In this document: positions 7,091 through 15,317 of the stretch, one piece after another
Layout of the letters: each line of letters begins with the position of its first letter
Numbering within the stretch: the first letter of the stretch is position 1
Assembly: GCA_938034875.1 (NCBI GenBank)
Contig: CALHND010000019.1
Location: 1 to 64,000, forward strand
Source: an uncultured Clostridia bacterium
GTDB taxonomy: Bacteria; Bacillota; Clostridia; Oscillospirales; Acutalibacteraceae
Direction of reading: 5' to 3'
Length of the DNA stretch: 64,000 nucleotides
Made by a program: the position numbers and the translations under genes
The notes under the pieces: model-generated
Database searches by the model: none
What the model was told of the DNA's origin: nothing
Seen by the model: the letters and a program-made list of their open reading frames with translations, nothing else

Positions 7091-9025
7091 ATGGGTGAAA
7101 AATTCTATATAACTACGGCTATTGCCTATACATCAAGAAAACCTCATATCGGCAACTCGTACGAAATAGTAATGACAGATGCTATTGCTAGATATAAGCG
7201 TATGCAGGGATACGATGTGTACTTCATGACAGGTACCGACGAGCACGGTCAAAAAATAGAAGAATATGCTAACGCCGCAGGTATAACCCCAAAGGAATAT
7301 GTTGATAAGGTAGCAGGAGAAATCCGTGAGATTTGTGACCTGCTTAATACCACATATGATAAATTTATCCGTACAACAGACGCTGACCACGAACGCGTTG
7401 TTCAGAAAATATTTAAGAAACTGTACGAACAGGGCGATATTTATAAGTCAGAATACGAAGGTCTTTACTGTACCCCGTGTGAATCTTTTTGGACACCGAA
7501 CCAGCTTGTTGACGGAAAATGCCCGGATTGCGGCAGAGAAGTTCACGCCGAGAAAGAAGAAGCCTATTTCCTCCGCCTTTCAAAATATCAAACACAGCTT
7601 GAAAAATTGATTGAGGAAAATGAACACTTCATTTATCCCGAATCGCGTAAAAAAGAAATGCTCAATAACTTTATTAAACCGGGGCTGCAGGATTTGTGCG
7701 TTTCACGAAATTCGTTTAAGTGGGGCATACCGGTTGACTTTGACCCCGACCATGTTGTGTATGTTTGGATAGATGCGCTTTCCAACTACATTACCGGCAT
7801 TGGATACGATCCTGACGGTTCATCCGAAATGTATAAAAAATACTGGCCTGCCGATGTTCATATAATCGGTAAGGATATTGTCCGCTTCCACACAATTTAT
7901 TGGCCGATTATGCTCATGGCACTCGGTGAACCGATGCCAAAGCAGGTTTACGGACATCCGTGGCTGCTTTTCGGCGAGGACAAAATGTCAAAATCACGCG
8001 GAAATGTTATTTATGCAGACGAGCTTTGCGACCGTTTCGGCGTTGATGCGGTTAGATATTATCTGCTGTCTGAGATGCCTCACGCATCTGACGGAGCCAT
8101 TACCTACGAGACAATTATCGAACGTTACAATTCAGATTTGGCTAATACTCTGGGTAACCTTGTAAATCGTACAATTGCCATGCAGAATAAATACTTTGAC
8201 GGCGTTATTCAGTCGGGCGAACATACAGATGCACTAGACGATGAACTTAAACAGACTGTTGCAAAGACTATTGCAGATGTTGATAAATATATCAGTGAAT
8301 ACCGAATTGCTGATGCAGTTGATGCTGTAATTAATTTAGCTCGCCGTTCAAATAAATACATTGATGAAACAGCTCCGTGGGCGCTGGCTAAAGACGATGC
8401 CAACCACGCAAGACTGGGTACAGTGCTTTATAACTTGCTTGAGAGCATTCGCGTTATTGCCGTTTTGCTTGCACCATTTATGCCTGATACATCGGCGGCA
8501 ATTTTTGCACAGATGAACTGCGACTCTACTTCCTACGAATCGATAAAGACATTCGGAGGGCTGGCTGTCGGTTCAAAAGTCGGCACACCCGAACCACTTT
8601 TCTCGCGTATTGACGCTGAAAAAATGCTTGAGGAAATCCATGCTGAAATTGAAGCCAAAAAACAGGCTGCCGCAAAGGCAGAGGAAAATCTTGTTTTGCT
8701 GCCGGAAATAGCCATTGATGACTTTGCAAAGGTTGAACTGCGCGCAGCAAAAATAACTGCCTGCGAACCAATCAAAAAAGCAAAGAAGCTGCTCAAACTG
8801 ACACTTAATGACGGCAGCGGCAAACCGCGCACGGTTGCATCGGGAATTGCCCAGTATTACAAGCCGGAGGAATTGATCGGCAAGACCATTATTGTCGTAG
8901 CAAACCTGAAGCCTGCCGTTCTTTGCGGAGTGGAAAGCCAGGGCATGATTTTAGCCGCAGATGCATCCGACGGAGTAAAGGTAATATTTCTTGACGGTGT
9001 AGAGCCCGGTTCAAAAATAAGATAG
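7091..9025 (+). CDS. metG: Methionyl-tRNA synthetase with C-terminal tRNA-binding domain
   Basis: Class I enzyme charging initiator and elongator tRNA-Met. HIGN (19-22) is the HIGH motif and KMSKS is at 298-302. The connective insert has a CxxC...CxxC zinc knuckle (about 127-147). The helical anticodon domain follows to about 530. The last 105 residues (FAKVELRAAKITACEPI to the end) are the Trbp111/EMAP-II tRNA-binding OB fold that makes long bacterial MetRS dimers. Total 644 residues is normal for this form. A strong hairpin without a T-tract separates it from tatD, and the metG-tatD order is widespread in Firmicutes. Confidence 0.97.
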   Translation: MGEKFYITTAIAYTSRKPHIGNSYEIVMTDAIARYKRMQGYDVYFMTGTDEHGQKIEEYANAAGITPKEYVDKVAGEIREICDLLNTTYDKFIRTTDADHERVVQKIFKKLYEQGDIYKSEYEGLYCTPCESFWTPNQLVDGKCPDCGREVHAEKEEAYFLRLSKYQTQLEKLIEENEHFIYPESRKKEMLNNFIKPGLQDLCVSRNSFKWGIPVDFDPDHVVYVWIDALSNYITGIGYDPDGSSEMYKKYWPADVHIIGKDIVRFHTIYWPIMLMALGEPMPKQVYGHPWLLFGEDKMSKSRGNVIYADELCDRFGVDAVRYYLLSEMPHASDGAITYETIIERYNSDLANTLGNLVNRTIAMQNKYFDGVIQSGEHTDALDDELKQTVAKTIADVDKYISEYRIADAVDAVINLARRSNKYIDETAPWALAKDDANHARLGTVLYNLLESIRVIAVLLAPFMPDTSAAIFAQMNCDSTSYESIKTFGGLAVGSKVGTPEPLFSRIDAEKMLEEIHAEIEAKKQAAAKAEENLVLLPEIAIDDFAKVELRAAKITACEPIKKAKKLLKLTLNDGSGKPRTVASGIAQYYKPEELIGKTIIVVANLKPAVLCGVESQGMILAADASDGVKVIFLDGVEPGSKIR

Positions 9026-9034
9026 TTTAAAAGT

Positions 9035-9068
9035 GTACAGTGCCGCGCATTTTTGCGCAGCACTGTAC
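9035..9068 (+). other. Strong hairpin between metG and tatD
   Basis: GTACAGTGC (9035-9043) pairs with GCACTGTAC (9060-9068); after one mismatch five more pairs (GCGCA/TGCGC) close on a TTTT loop. There is no T-tract, so it is not a classical terminator. It may be an RNA-processing or stability element between the two cistrons. Confidence 0.5.
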
Positions 9069-9085
9069 TGTTATAAGGAGATACA

Positions 9086-9895
9086 ATGATTATTGACTCA
9101 TTCGAATTGCCTGAACTTACCGCTGATGAGCGAATTTTTGACTCGCACGCTCATTATGATGACACGTCGTTTGACTATGATAGAGATGAATTGTTTGCTG
9201 CAATGGAGCAGTACGGAATTTGCGGTGTTATAAATAACGGAAGCAATCTCAAAAACAGCCGAAAAGGTCTTGAAATTGCACACAAATATCCGTTTATCTA
9301 CCAAGCTGTCGGTGTTCACCCCGAATGTGCCGGGGAGGTAGATGAAAACCAAATTGCGGAGCTTATAAAAATGCTGGATGATAAAAAGGTTGTTGCAGTA
9401 GGGGAGATTGGACTTGATTACCACTACGATGACGGTGCACCAAAAGAAATTCAGCAAAATGTATTTCGCCGACAAATAGAAATTGCACGCGAGCATGAAT
9501 TGCCGATAATAGTACATGACCGCGACGCGCATGCAGATACATTTGAGATTTTGCGAGAATATGCACCGCGAGGAGTTGTTCACTGCTATTCGGGAAGCGC
9601 CGAAATGATGCGTGAAATATTAAAACTGGGAATGTATATCGGTATGACTGGGGTTATCACCTTTAAAAATGCACGTAAGGCAGTAGAGTGTATTGCAGAA
9701 CTTCCTCTTGATCGATTGCTGATTGAAACTGACTGCCCATATCTTGCGCCTGTGCCTTTTAGAGGTAAGCGATGCAATTCGGCATTAATAACTTTTACCT
9801 CAGAAAAAATAGCCGAAATAAAAGGTATAACCCGAGCAGAGGTGCTTGCTGCTACTCGCCAAAACGCAAACAAACTTTTCAACCTTGATTTATAA
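9086..9895 (+). CDS. tatD: TatD family metal-dependent hydrolase / DNase
   Basis: A TIM-barrel metal hydrolase of the TatD family (3'-5' nuclease activity on DNA is known for members). It has the metal ligands H21 and H23 (FDSHAHYDD), the Glu in VGEIGLDYHYD, the His in VHDRDAH, the His in VVHCYSG and the Asp in LIETDCPYL, in the expected order. 269 residues is close to the family norm. It follows metG in the same direction and is closed by a terminator. The start ATG has AAGGAG 7 nt upstream. Confidence 0.93.
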   Translation: MIIDSFELPELTADERIFDSHAHYDDTSFDYDRDELFAAMEQYGICGVINNGSNLKNSRKGLEIAHKYPFIYQAVGVHPECAGEVDENQIAELIKMLDDKKVVAVGEIGLDYHYDDGAPKEIQQNVFRRQIEIAREHELPIIVHDRDAHADTFEILREYAPRGVVHCYSGSAEMMREILKLGMYIGMTGVITFKNARKAVECIAELPLDRLLIETDCPYLAPVPFRGKRCNSALITFTSEKIAEIKGITRAEVLAATRQNANKLFNLDL

Positions 9896-9900
9896 AACAA

Positions 9901-9930
9901 AAAAACCGACCTGAAAACAGGTCGGTTTTT
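9901..9930. terminator. Bidirectional terminator between tatD and yebC
   Basis: ACCGACCTG (9905-9913) and CAGGTCGGT (9918-9926) around AAAA, flanked by A-run and T-run on both sides, serving the two converging genes. Confidence 0.9.
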
Positions 9931-9954
9931 ATATATGTCGTTAAGTATTTAAGT

Positions 9955-10680
9955 TTATTCGGCTTGTTCCCATGAATGCCATACATTTTGAACATCGTCG
10001 TCTTCTTCCATCATATCAAGCAGACGGTTCATTTTAAACAGCGATTCCTCATCTTCAAGTACGGTGGTTGTGGCTGGTACATATGCAGCCTCAGCCGATT
10101 CGAGTGTGTAACCCTTTTCTTGCAAAGTAGATGCAACATTGATAATTTCGTTCGGGTCGGCGGTAATTTCAAATATATCGCCATCAGGGTTAAAGTCATC
10201 AGCGCCTGCGTCAAGCGCATCCATCATAACAACATCTTCGTCAAGATCTTCAGCGTTCATTATGATGATGCCCTTGCGTTCAAACATAAACATAACTGAG
10301 CCGCTTTGACCCAGATTGCCGCCGTTTTTATCAAAATAATGGCGAATGTTTCCTGCAGTACGGTTGCGGTTATCGGTCAGTGTTTCAACAATTACTGCCA
10401 CACCGTTAGGACCGTAGCCCTCGTATATGATTTCCTCGTACTCCTTATCGGTTTCGCCTGCAGCCTTTTTAAGCATACGGTCGATATTGTCATTTGGTAC
10501 ATTGTTCGCCTTTGCTTTTGCAATAACATCACGTAATTTTGTGTTGCTTGCAGGATCAGGGCCGCCCTCTTTTACAGCGACTGCAAGTTCGCGTCCAATG
10601 CGAGTAAACACCGATGCTTTAGCGGCGTCGGTTTTTTCTTTTTTACGCTTAATATTGTTCCATTTTGAATGTCCGGACAT
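9955..10680 (-). CDS. YebC/PmpR family protein (regulator or translation factor)
   Basis: 241 residues with the family hallmark start MSGHSKWNNIKRKK and the following TDAAKASVFTRIGRE. The three-domain YebC fold is indicated by NVPNDNIDRMLKKA and YEGYGPNGVAVIVETLTDNRNRT. YebC proteins were described as DNA-binding regulators; more recent work also assigns some of them a role in translation of proline-rich stretches. Which applies here cannot be read from sequence. Monocistronic, with its own promoter overlapping the end of the upstream glycosyltransferase gene and a shared terminator downstream. Confidence 0.93.
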   Translation of the reverse strand: MSGHSKWNNIKRKKEKTDAAKASVFTRIGRELAVAVKEGGPDPASNTKLRDVIAKAKANNVPNDNIDRMLKKAAGETDKEYEEIIYEGYGPNGVAVIVETLTDNRNRTAGNIRHYFDKNGGNLGQSGSVMFMFERKGIIIMNAEDLDEDVVMMDALDAGADDFNPDGDIFEITADPNEIINVASTLQEKGYTLESAEAAYVPATTTVLEDEESLFKMNRLLDMMEEDDDVQNVWHSWEQAE

Positions 10681-10716
10681 TATATTTCCACACCTTTTGT
10701 AAAAATTACTCGAAAT

Positions 10717-10745
10717 ATTTTATCACAATTTTTGCGACTAATCAA
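10717..10745 (-). promoter_or_regulatory. Promoter of the yebC gene
   Basis: Minus strand TTGATT (10740-10745), 17-bp spacer, TAAAAT (10717-10722), with the -35 box inside the stop region of the upstream gene. Confidence 0.6.
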
Positions 10746-12267
10746 TAGTAACAACAGAGTATTTTTCAAACTGAACTATAGAATGGGGAGAATCGAGGTT
10801 AACATATTCATTGTCAATGATGTAAATTCCAGGCTCATTATAAAAGTAGCCGTTAATATTAAAATTCCATTTACCAAATGAATTGACTTGCTGGAATTGA
10901 ACATCGTAATTGTCGATTTTCACCGTTTTAAGATATTCGTTTGGATTTTCTTCGGTATAAAACAAAACATAAATATACGGCATATTGACAGTTTGTGTTA
11001 CATTAACTGTTTCGTCACCGCTAATTTTGTCAGCATATTTTATTGCGGTATCAAATGAAATGAAATTAAGATTATTTAATTGATTTGTATAATTGGGACC
11101 GTAAAATACCGAAGTAAAACCAACAGTAAAAATAGCATAAGTGCATAAAACAGCCAGAGCGACTTGCTTTGTTTTTATTGCACTGGATATTCCTAATGCG
11201 GTTATAATAATTAATGGCAGGAAAATGATATTAACGCGGTTAATATTTATATCGATTAGTACAAAGAATATAGTGATGCTGCTAATAAGTGAGTAAATAA
11301 GCAACTTGATACCTATATTTTTCCGCTTAAATGCCTCAATAATGCCGCAAATTGTAAAGGGTACTGAAATAACATAAAAGCATCCATAAACAGGTATTGC
11401 GTTTAGCAGTGTGCCGTCATGCTGGTATATAATATTATTCCAAAAATCGATTATTGTTTTAGTAAAGCTGAATGAGTCGGTCATAACATTGATACGGGCT
11501 TTTCCTGTCATCGCAGGAATGGTAATCGGCCCCAAGCTAATGCTATTCCAACCAAATTTGTTGATCAGAACAAACAAAGCTATGGGAATAGACATTACAA
11601 CAAAAATTCCGAATGCGGGCACAACCCATTTAAGTGGAATAAGTTTATTTTTTAAAATTGTAATTACTGCAAGCAACATGAAAATAGGAACGGCTACATA
11701 TGCCGACCCATAAGTGTAAAGACACAGTGAAAAAACAGCCGCTGATATACATATAAGCCACGGTTTTTTGAATGATTTTACAAGCAAGAGCAGAGCAAAT
11801 ATAAACATTGCAGGTAGTAAATTGCTTTCAAGTCCCCACGTAGAAAGCATAATATGCCACGGCGCAATAGCAGTAAGTGTCATTGCGATTAATGCAACTC
11901 GTTTGCCAAATAAATCTTTGCACAAAAAATAAATTGCAGCTACTGTGCCAATTGCTGCAAGAAAGTTGACTATTCTGACTGAAAATGCAGTTAGGCCAAA
12001 TATAGCAATGAAAGGCATGGAAAGATATGCATACATGGCGTTTTGCCCGCTGCCCCATGCGATCAGATGAACGGGTAGAGATATGCCGTTGCGATCAATG
12101 CCGTATTTCAGCAGTGAGTACGCATCGTATCCGATTGACGCCTCATCCTGATTCAGACCACCACTGTACGTAACGAATTTACCTACTCGTAAAATTATGG
12201 CAACGAGCATTATAGACCAAAAAATTATAAGCGTATAGCGGTTTTTGAAATCGAATTTTTGTTTCAT
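10738..12267 (-). CDS. ArnT/PMT-like membrane glycosyltransferase (GT39/GT83 type)
   Basis: A 509-residue polytopic protein with about ten or more hydrophobic segments. The first loop carries GGLNQDEASIGYDAYSLL, matching the acidic loop of dolichyl/undecaprenyl-phosphate-dependent glycosyltransferases (PMT_2), in which the Asp-Glu pair is catalytic. A soluble C-terminal portion of about 100 residues follows. Such enzymes transfer a sugar from a lipid carrier on the outer face of the membrane; the acceptor is unknown. I start at ATG 12265-12267, which has GGAG 5 nt ahead (the overlapping upstream ATG lies within that site). It stands alone, divergent from the Asn/Gln-rich ORF. Confidence 0.82.
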   Translation of the reverse strand: MKQKFDFKNRYTLIIFWSIMLVAIILRVGKFVTYSGGLNQDEASIGYDAYSLLKYGIDRNGISLPVHLIAWGSGQNAMYAYLSMPFIAIFGLTAFSVRIVNFLAAIGTVAAIYFLCKDLFGKRVALIAMTLTAIAPWHIMLSTWGLESNLLPAMFIFALLLLVKSFKKPWLICISAAVFSLCLYTYGSAYVAVPIFMLLAVITILKNKLIPLKWVVPAFGIFVVMSIPIALFVLINKFGWNSISLGPITIPAMTGKARINVMTDSFSFTKTIIDFWNNIIYQHDGTLLNAIPVYGCFYVISVPFTICGIIEAFKRKNIGIKLLIYSLISSITIFFVLIDININRVNIIFLPLIIITALGISSAIKTKQVALAVLCTYAIFTVGFTSVFYGPNYTNQLNNLNFISFDTAIKYADKISGDETVNVTQTVNMPYIYVLFYTEENPNEYLKTVKIDNYDVQFQQVNSFGKWNFNINGYFYNEPGIYIIDNEYVNLDSPHSIVQFEKYSVVTID

Positions 12268-12418
12268 AAAATTCTCCATTTGATTTTTTATTATTTTAAC
12301 AAATTTATACTAAAAAGGCAATCTGTTATTAAATTAAATAAATGTGTATTTTTAAGTATAAACAATACGCAAACGGACAGAATAATATCAATTCAGCATG
12401 AAAGTGTGGTGAAGAACA

Positions 12419-12586
12419 ATGGAAAACAACAGACAGAACAACCAGCAGAACAGACAGAACGATCAGCAGAACAGACAGAACAACCAGCAGAACAACCAGC
12501 AGAACAGACAGAACGATCAGCAGAACAGACAGAACAATCAGCAGAATAAGGACAATCAGCAGAACAGACAGAACAACAATTTCTAA
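12419..12586 (+). CDS. Asn/Gln-rich heptad-repeat micro-protein (55 aa)
   Basis: An ATG at 12419-12421, 6 nt after a GGTGA ribosome-binding site, opens a 55-codon frame ending TAA at 12584-12586. The product is almost only Asn, Gln, Arg and Asp, built from the heptad N-R-Q-N-(N/D)-Q-Q repeated about six times with one four-residue NNQQ insertion and a final NNNF. It has no hydrophobic segment and no Cys. A rho-independent terminator follows within 30 bp, which supports a real short transcript. I do not know its function. Similar Asn/Gln-rich small proteins occur in spore layers of Clostridia, so a spore or surface role is only a guess. A second frame over the same repeat (EQTEQPA type) is also open but would start inside the divergent gene's start region. 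Confidence 0.55.
   Translation: MENNRQNNQQNRQNDQQNRQNNQQNNQQNRQNDQQNRQNNQQNKDNQQNRQNNNF
12423..12580 (+). repeat. 21-bp tandem repeat array inside the micro-protein gene
   Basis: Units such as AACAGACAGAACGATCAGCA recur with a 21-bp period, with one 12-bp partial unit in the middle (AACAACCAGCAG). Differences among copies are mostly AAC/GAT exchanges, which change only Asn to Asp. The 3-bp multiple keeps the reading frame, so copy-number changes would lengthen or shorten the protein without breaking it. Confidence 0.85.
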
Positions 12587-12612
12587 TTTTTTACAATAAG
12601 CATTTTTTACGA

Positions 12613-12643
12613 GTCGTCGGTTTTTCCGACGGCTTTATTTTTT
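12613..12643 (+). terminator. Terminator of the micro-protein gene
   Basis: GTCGTCGG (12613-12620) pairs with CCGACGGC (12626-12633) and is followed by TTTATTTTTTT. Confidence 0.85.
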
Positions 12644-12662
12644 TCCTTTGGTCTGCGTCGGC

Positions 12663-12691
12663 TTGACCTATGTGTCTTACTGTGATAAAAT
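12663..12691 (+). promoter_or_regulatory. Promoter of cysK
   Basis: TTGACC (12663-12668), 17-bp spacer, TAAAAT (12686-12691), about 40 bp before the cysK start. Confidence 0.7.
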
Positions 12692-12731
12692 AAAGTAAAC
12701 TCGGATATATATTTCAACGAGGAGTGAAAGT

Positions 12732-13661
12732 ATGAAAATATACAAATCAGCAGAAGAGCTTGTGGGTAATACGCCTCTTGTCGAGCTTTCAAATTATGAA
12801 AACAACAACGAACTTGGTGCAACATTACTGGCAAAGTTGGAATTTTTCAACCCTGCCGGATCTGTTAAAGATAGAATTGCAAAGTACATGATAGAGGATG
12901 CCGAGAAATCGGGCAAGTTGTCTGAAGGGGCTACCATTATTGAGCCTACATCGGGAAATACCGGAATAGGCCTTGCTTCAATTGCAGCGGCAAAGGGATA
13001 TCGTATAATTATTACTATGCCCGATACCATGTCGGTCGAGCGTCGCAATTTAATTAAAGCATATGGAGCCGAGTTGGTGCTCACAGATGGTAAATTGGGA
13101 ATGAAGGGTGCCATAGCAAAGGCCGAGGAATTAGCTGCAAGCATACCAAATGCCTTTATAGCAGGCCAATTTATAAATCCGGCAAATCCTCAGGCGCACA
13201 GAATGACCACAGGACCTGAAATCTGGAATGATACCGATGGCAAGGTTGATATTTTTGTTGCCGGAATCGGTACCGGCGGAACAATTACGGGAACGGGCGA
13301 ATACTTAAAACAGCAAAACCCCGATATTAAGGTGGTTGCAGTAGAACCGACCGATTCACCGTTTATTTCAAAGGGCATTGCCGGTCCGCATGGAATTCAG
13401 GGAATAGGCGCAGGTTTCAAACCTGAAATTTTAAATGTCGATGTTATTGATGAGATAATCACGGTAGCAACTGCCGATGCGTATGAATCGGGTAAAGCAG
13501 TAGCAAAGAGTGAGGGAATACTGGTTGGAATATCATCCGGCGCAGCCCTATTTGCTGCCACTATGTTAGCAAAACGCCCCGAGAATAAAGGAAAAAATAT
13601 AGTTGTGCTGTTGCCTGATACGGGTGACCGTTATCTTTCAACGCCGATGTTTGCTGAATAA
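12732..13661 (+). CDS. cysK: Cysteine synthase A (O-acetylserine thiol-lyase)
   Basis: PLP enzyme making L-cysteine from O-acetylserine and sulfide. K46 in NPAGSVKDR forms the Schiff base, EPTSGNTGIG binds the substrate carboxylate, GIGTGGTITGTG holds the PLP phosphate, and VGISSGAA lies near the PLP ring nitrogen. 309 residues is the normal length for CysK. Ribosome site GGAG 8 nt before ATG. Monocistronic between its own promoter and a terminator shared with bioY. No T-box or S-box leader is visible in the short 5' region. Confidence 0.96.
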   Translation: MKIYKSAEELVGNTPLVELSNYENNNELGATLLAKLEFFNPAGSVKDRIAKYMIEDAEKSGKLSEGATIIEPTSGNTGIGLASIAAAKGYRIIITMPDTMSVERRNLIKAYGAELVLTDGKLGMKGAIAKAEELAASIPNAFIAGQFINPANPQAHRMTTGPEIWNDTDGKVDIFVAGIGTGGTITGTGEYLKQQNPDIKVVAVEPTDSPFISKGIAGPHGIQGIGAGFKPEILNVDVIDEIITVATADAYESGKAVAKSEGILVGISSGAALFAATMLAKRPENKGKNIVVLLPDTGDRYLSTPMFAE

Positions 13662-13673
13662 TTAAAACAAATA

Positions 13674-13718
13674 AAACCGCCTCGATTTTTAACAATTTGA
13701 AATCGAGGCGGACTTTTT
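13674..13718. terminator. Bidirectional terminator between cysK and bioY
   Basis: CCGCCTCGATTT (13677-13688) and AAATCGAGGCGG (13700-13711) form a 12-bp perfect stem, followed by CTTTTT on the plus side and by TTTTAT on the minus side. Confidence 0.92.
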
Positions 13719-14250
13719 ATATAAATAGCTTATTTATTGTCGACTTTTTGATTGTACTTGATATTAAAAAAGCTGCAATAAGTTTAATAATATCGAAAAA
13801 TATAAACGGTACACAGCAGACTATAAACGCACTGTAAAACGGAACATTTGATATAAAGCAATACCAACTCGTTCCAAGTAAATAACAGATTAGCAGTGAT
13901 GCTGACATTGAAAAAATCAGTGTTAAATTGCCGTGTTTTTTTATTTTTGTTCGTGAATATGAAATGATTGCTGTCATGATTGGATATGACCAAATGTATC
14001 CACCCGTTGGCCCGAATAGAACACCGAGTCCTGAACTAAACTGCGAAAAAACAGGGAGCCCTAATGCACCAATTGTTATGTAAACTAAAACGGCAGAAAC
14101 AGCAATTTTCGTTTTTAGCACAGCACCAATTAAAAATATGCCAAACAGAGACAGCGTAACAGGCACCGTACCAATAGGAACGCTAACCACTGATAATATA
14201 CAAAGCAACGCTGAAAATAACGATGTTAAAACCAAATCAACATTTTTCAT
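13717..14250 (-). CDS. bioY: Biotin ECF transporter S component BioY
   Basis: 177 residues with six hydrophobic segments and the BioY signatures PIGTVPVTLSLFGIFLIGAVL and GLGVLFGPTGGYIWSYP. BioY captures biotin at the membrane and docks on the shared EcfA1-EcfA2-EcfT energy module, whose genes are at 29.8-32.3 kb here. The ATG overlaps the birA stop (ATGA), so it is translated from the birA message and is probably controlled by BirA. No biotin synthesis gene (bioB, bioD, bioF) is in the window, consistent with uptake, though genes elsewhere cannot be excluded. Confidence 0.93.
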   Translation of the reverse strand: MKNVDLVLTSLFSALLCILSVVSVPIGTVPVTLSLFGIFLIGAVLKTKIAVSAVLVYITIGALGLPVFSQFSSGLGVLFGPTGGYIWSYPIMTAIISYSRTKIKKHGNLTLIFSMSASLLICYLLGTSWYCFISNVPFYSAFIVCCVPFIFFDIIKLIAAFLISSTIKKSTINKLFI

Positions 14251-15227
14251 TTGTTTTTTACCCTAATTCTGATTTCTCCTGAATTTTTACGAATGATCTG
14301 TCCATCGTCAGTTTTGAGGATAATTGCCGCACTGTCATCTATATCCTGAACTGTGGCGCAAATGGTGTCATCACCAGAAAGTATGTCAACCTTTTTGCCG
14401 ATTACAAAAGAACGATTACGGTACTCTGACGCTATTGCTTTGTCGTGCGGTGAGGCAAGCACACGGGCAAGCTCGTTTAAAATGGCGGCTGCAAGTCGGT
14501 TTTTTGCGTTTTCGGGAGCTTTACTGCCGTAAACTGATGTGGCAATATCAGCAATTTCCGGTGCAAATCCGCCTTTAGGCTCGGTTACATTTACTCCAAT
14601 GCCTACAACTGCGTATTCTAGTTTGCCTGATTCAAAATCGGATGCTCCCTCTGTCAAAATGCCACATACTTTTTTGCCGTTTATAAATATGTCATTTACC
14701 CATTTAATTGCCGTCTTGCAGTCACATACCGATTCAATAGCGCGTGATACGGCAACCGCCGCCGCAGTTGTAATAAAAAGCGATTGTTCAGTAGTTATAT
14801 CGGACCGAATGAGCAGGCTTAAATATAAACCGCCATTATCGGATACAAATTTTCTGCCGTAACGGCCTCTGCCTGCTGTTTGCTTTGCGGCAACTGCTAC
14901 TGTGCCGCTTTTTGCGCCTGATGCTGCCTTGCTTTTCAGGTATGAATTTGTTGAATCAATTTCATCAAAAACGGTAACGCAATATTCTTTTGCATCGCCT
15001 GTAAGCATGTCTACTATATCTGCCGCTGATAATGTGTCATTTCGGCTGTATAAAGTGTAGCCTTTATTGGTTACTGCGGCAATAGAGCACCCATCAGCAC
15101 GCAGAGACTTTATAGCCTTCCAAACGGCTGTGCGAGAAATGCCCAGCTTTCCTGCTATTTCTTCACCGGAAAGAGCAGTATCACCGCTGTTTATTAGTAA
15201 TTTTAAAACATCGTCCTTTGTAGCCAT
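14247..15227 (-). CDS. birA: Bifunctional biotin protein ligase / biotin repressor
   Basis: 326-residue group II BirA. Residues 1-65 are a winged helix-turn-helix (GEEIAGKLGISRTAVWKAIKSLRADG). The ligase core has the biotinyl-AMP loop GRGRYGRKF, KWVNDIFINGKKVCGIL and GIGVNV. The C-terminal SH3-like domain ends the protein. It biotinylates carrier proteins and, as holo-repressor, should bind the large inverted repeat upstream at 15261-15311. It is followed directly by bioY with a 4-nt overlap. Start supported by AGGCGG about 7 nt upstream. Confidence 0.95.
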   Translation of the reverse strand: MATKDDVLKLLINSGDTALSGEEIAGKLGISRTAVWKAIKSLRADGCSIAAVTNKGYTLYSRNDTLSAADIVDMLTGDAKEYCVTVFDEIDSTNSYLKSKAASGAKSGTVAVAAKQTAGRGRYGRKFVSDNGGLYLSLLIRSDITTEQSLFITTAAAVAVSRAIESVCDCKTAIKWVNDIFINGKKVCGILTEGASDFESGKLEYAVVGIGVNVTEPKGGFAPEIADIATSVYGSKAPENAKNRLAAAILNELARVLASPHDKAIASEYRNRSFVIGKKVDILSGDDTICATVQDIDDSAAIILKTDDGQIIRKNSGEIRIRVKNK

Positions 15228-15260
15228 TTTGCACCGCCTTTTTTTATCAGTATAGCATGT

Positions 15261-15311
15261 CCTGCTTAATTGTCAACTTTTTAAAATCACAATGGTTGAC
15301 AATTAAGCAGG
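15261..15311 (-). promoter_or_regulatory. Probable BirA operator upstream of birA-bioY
   Basis: Perfect 17-bp arms CCTGCTTAATTGTCAAC (15261-15277) and GTTGACAATTAAGCAGG (15295-15311) are separated by 17 bp. The inner core TTGTCAACT-N15-GGTTGACAA has the form of known BirA sites (TTGTnAACC-N14/15-GGTTnACAA type). It lies about 35-85 bp ahead of the birA start, as expected for autoregulation. An alternative reading is an unrelated dispersed inverted repeat. Confidence 0.65.
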
Positions 15312-15317
15312 GAAATC

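Noticed and set aside
9098..9583. 161-codon antisense frame within tatD
   Set aside because: Shadow of the TatD metal-site region; no Shine-Dalgarno site and odd Cys/Tyr-rich composition.
12423..12580. Repeat array considered as a CRISPR
   Set aside because: Units are directly tandem with a 21-bp coding period and there are no unique spacers or cas genes.
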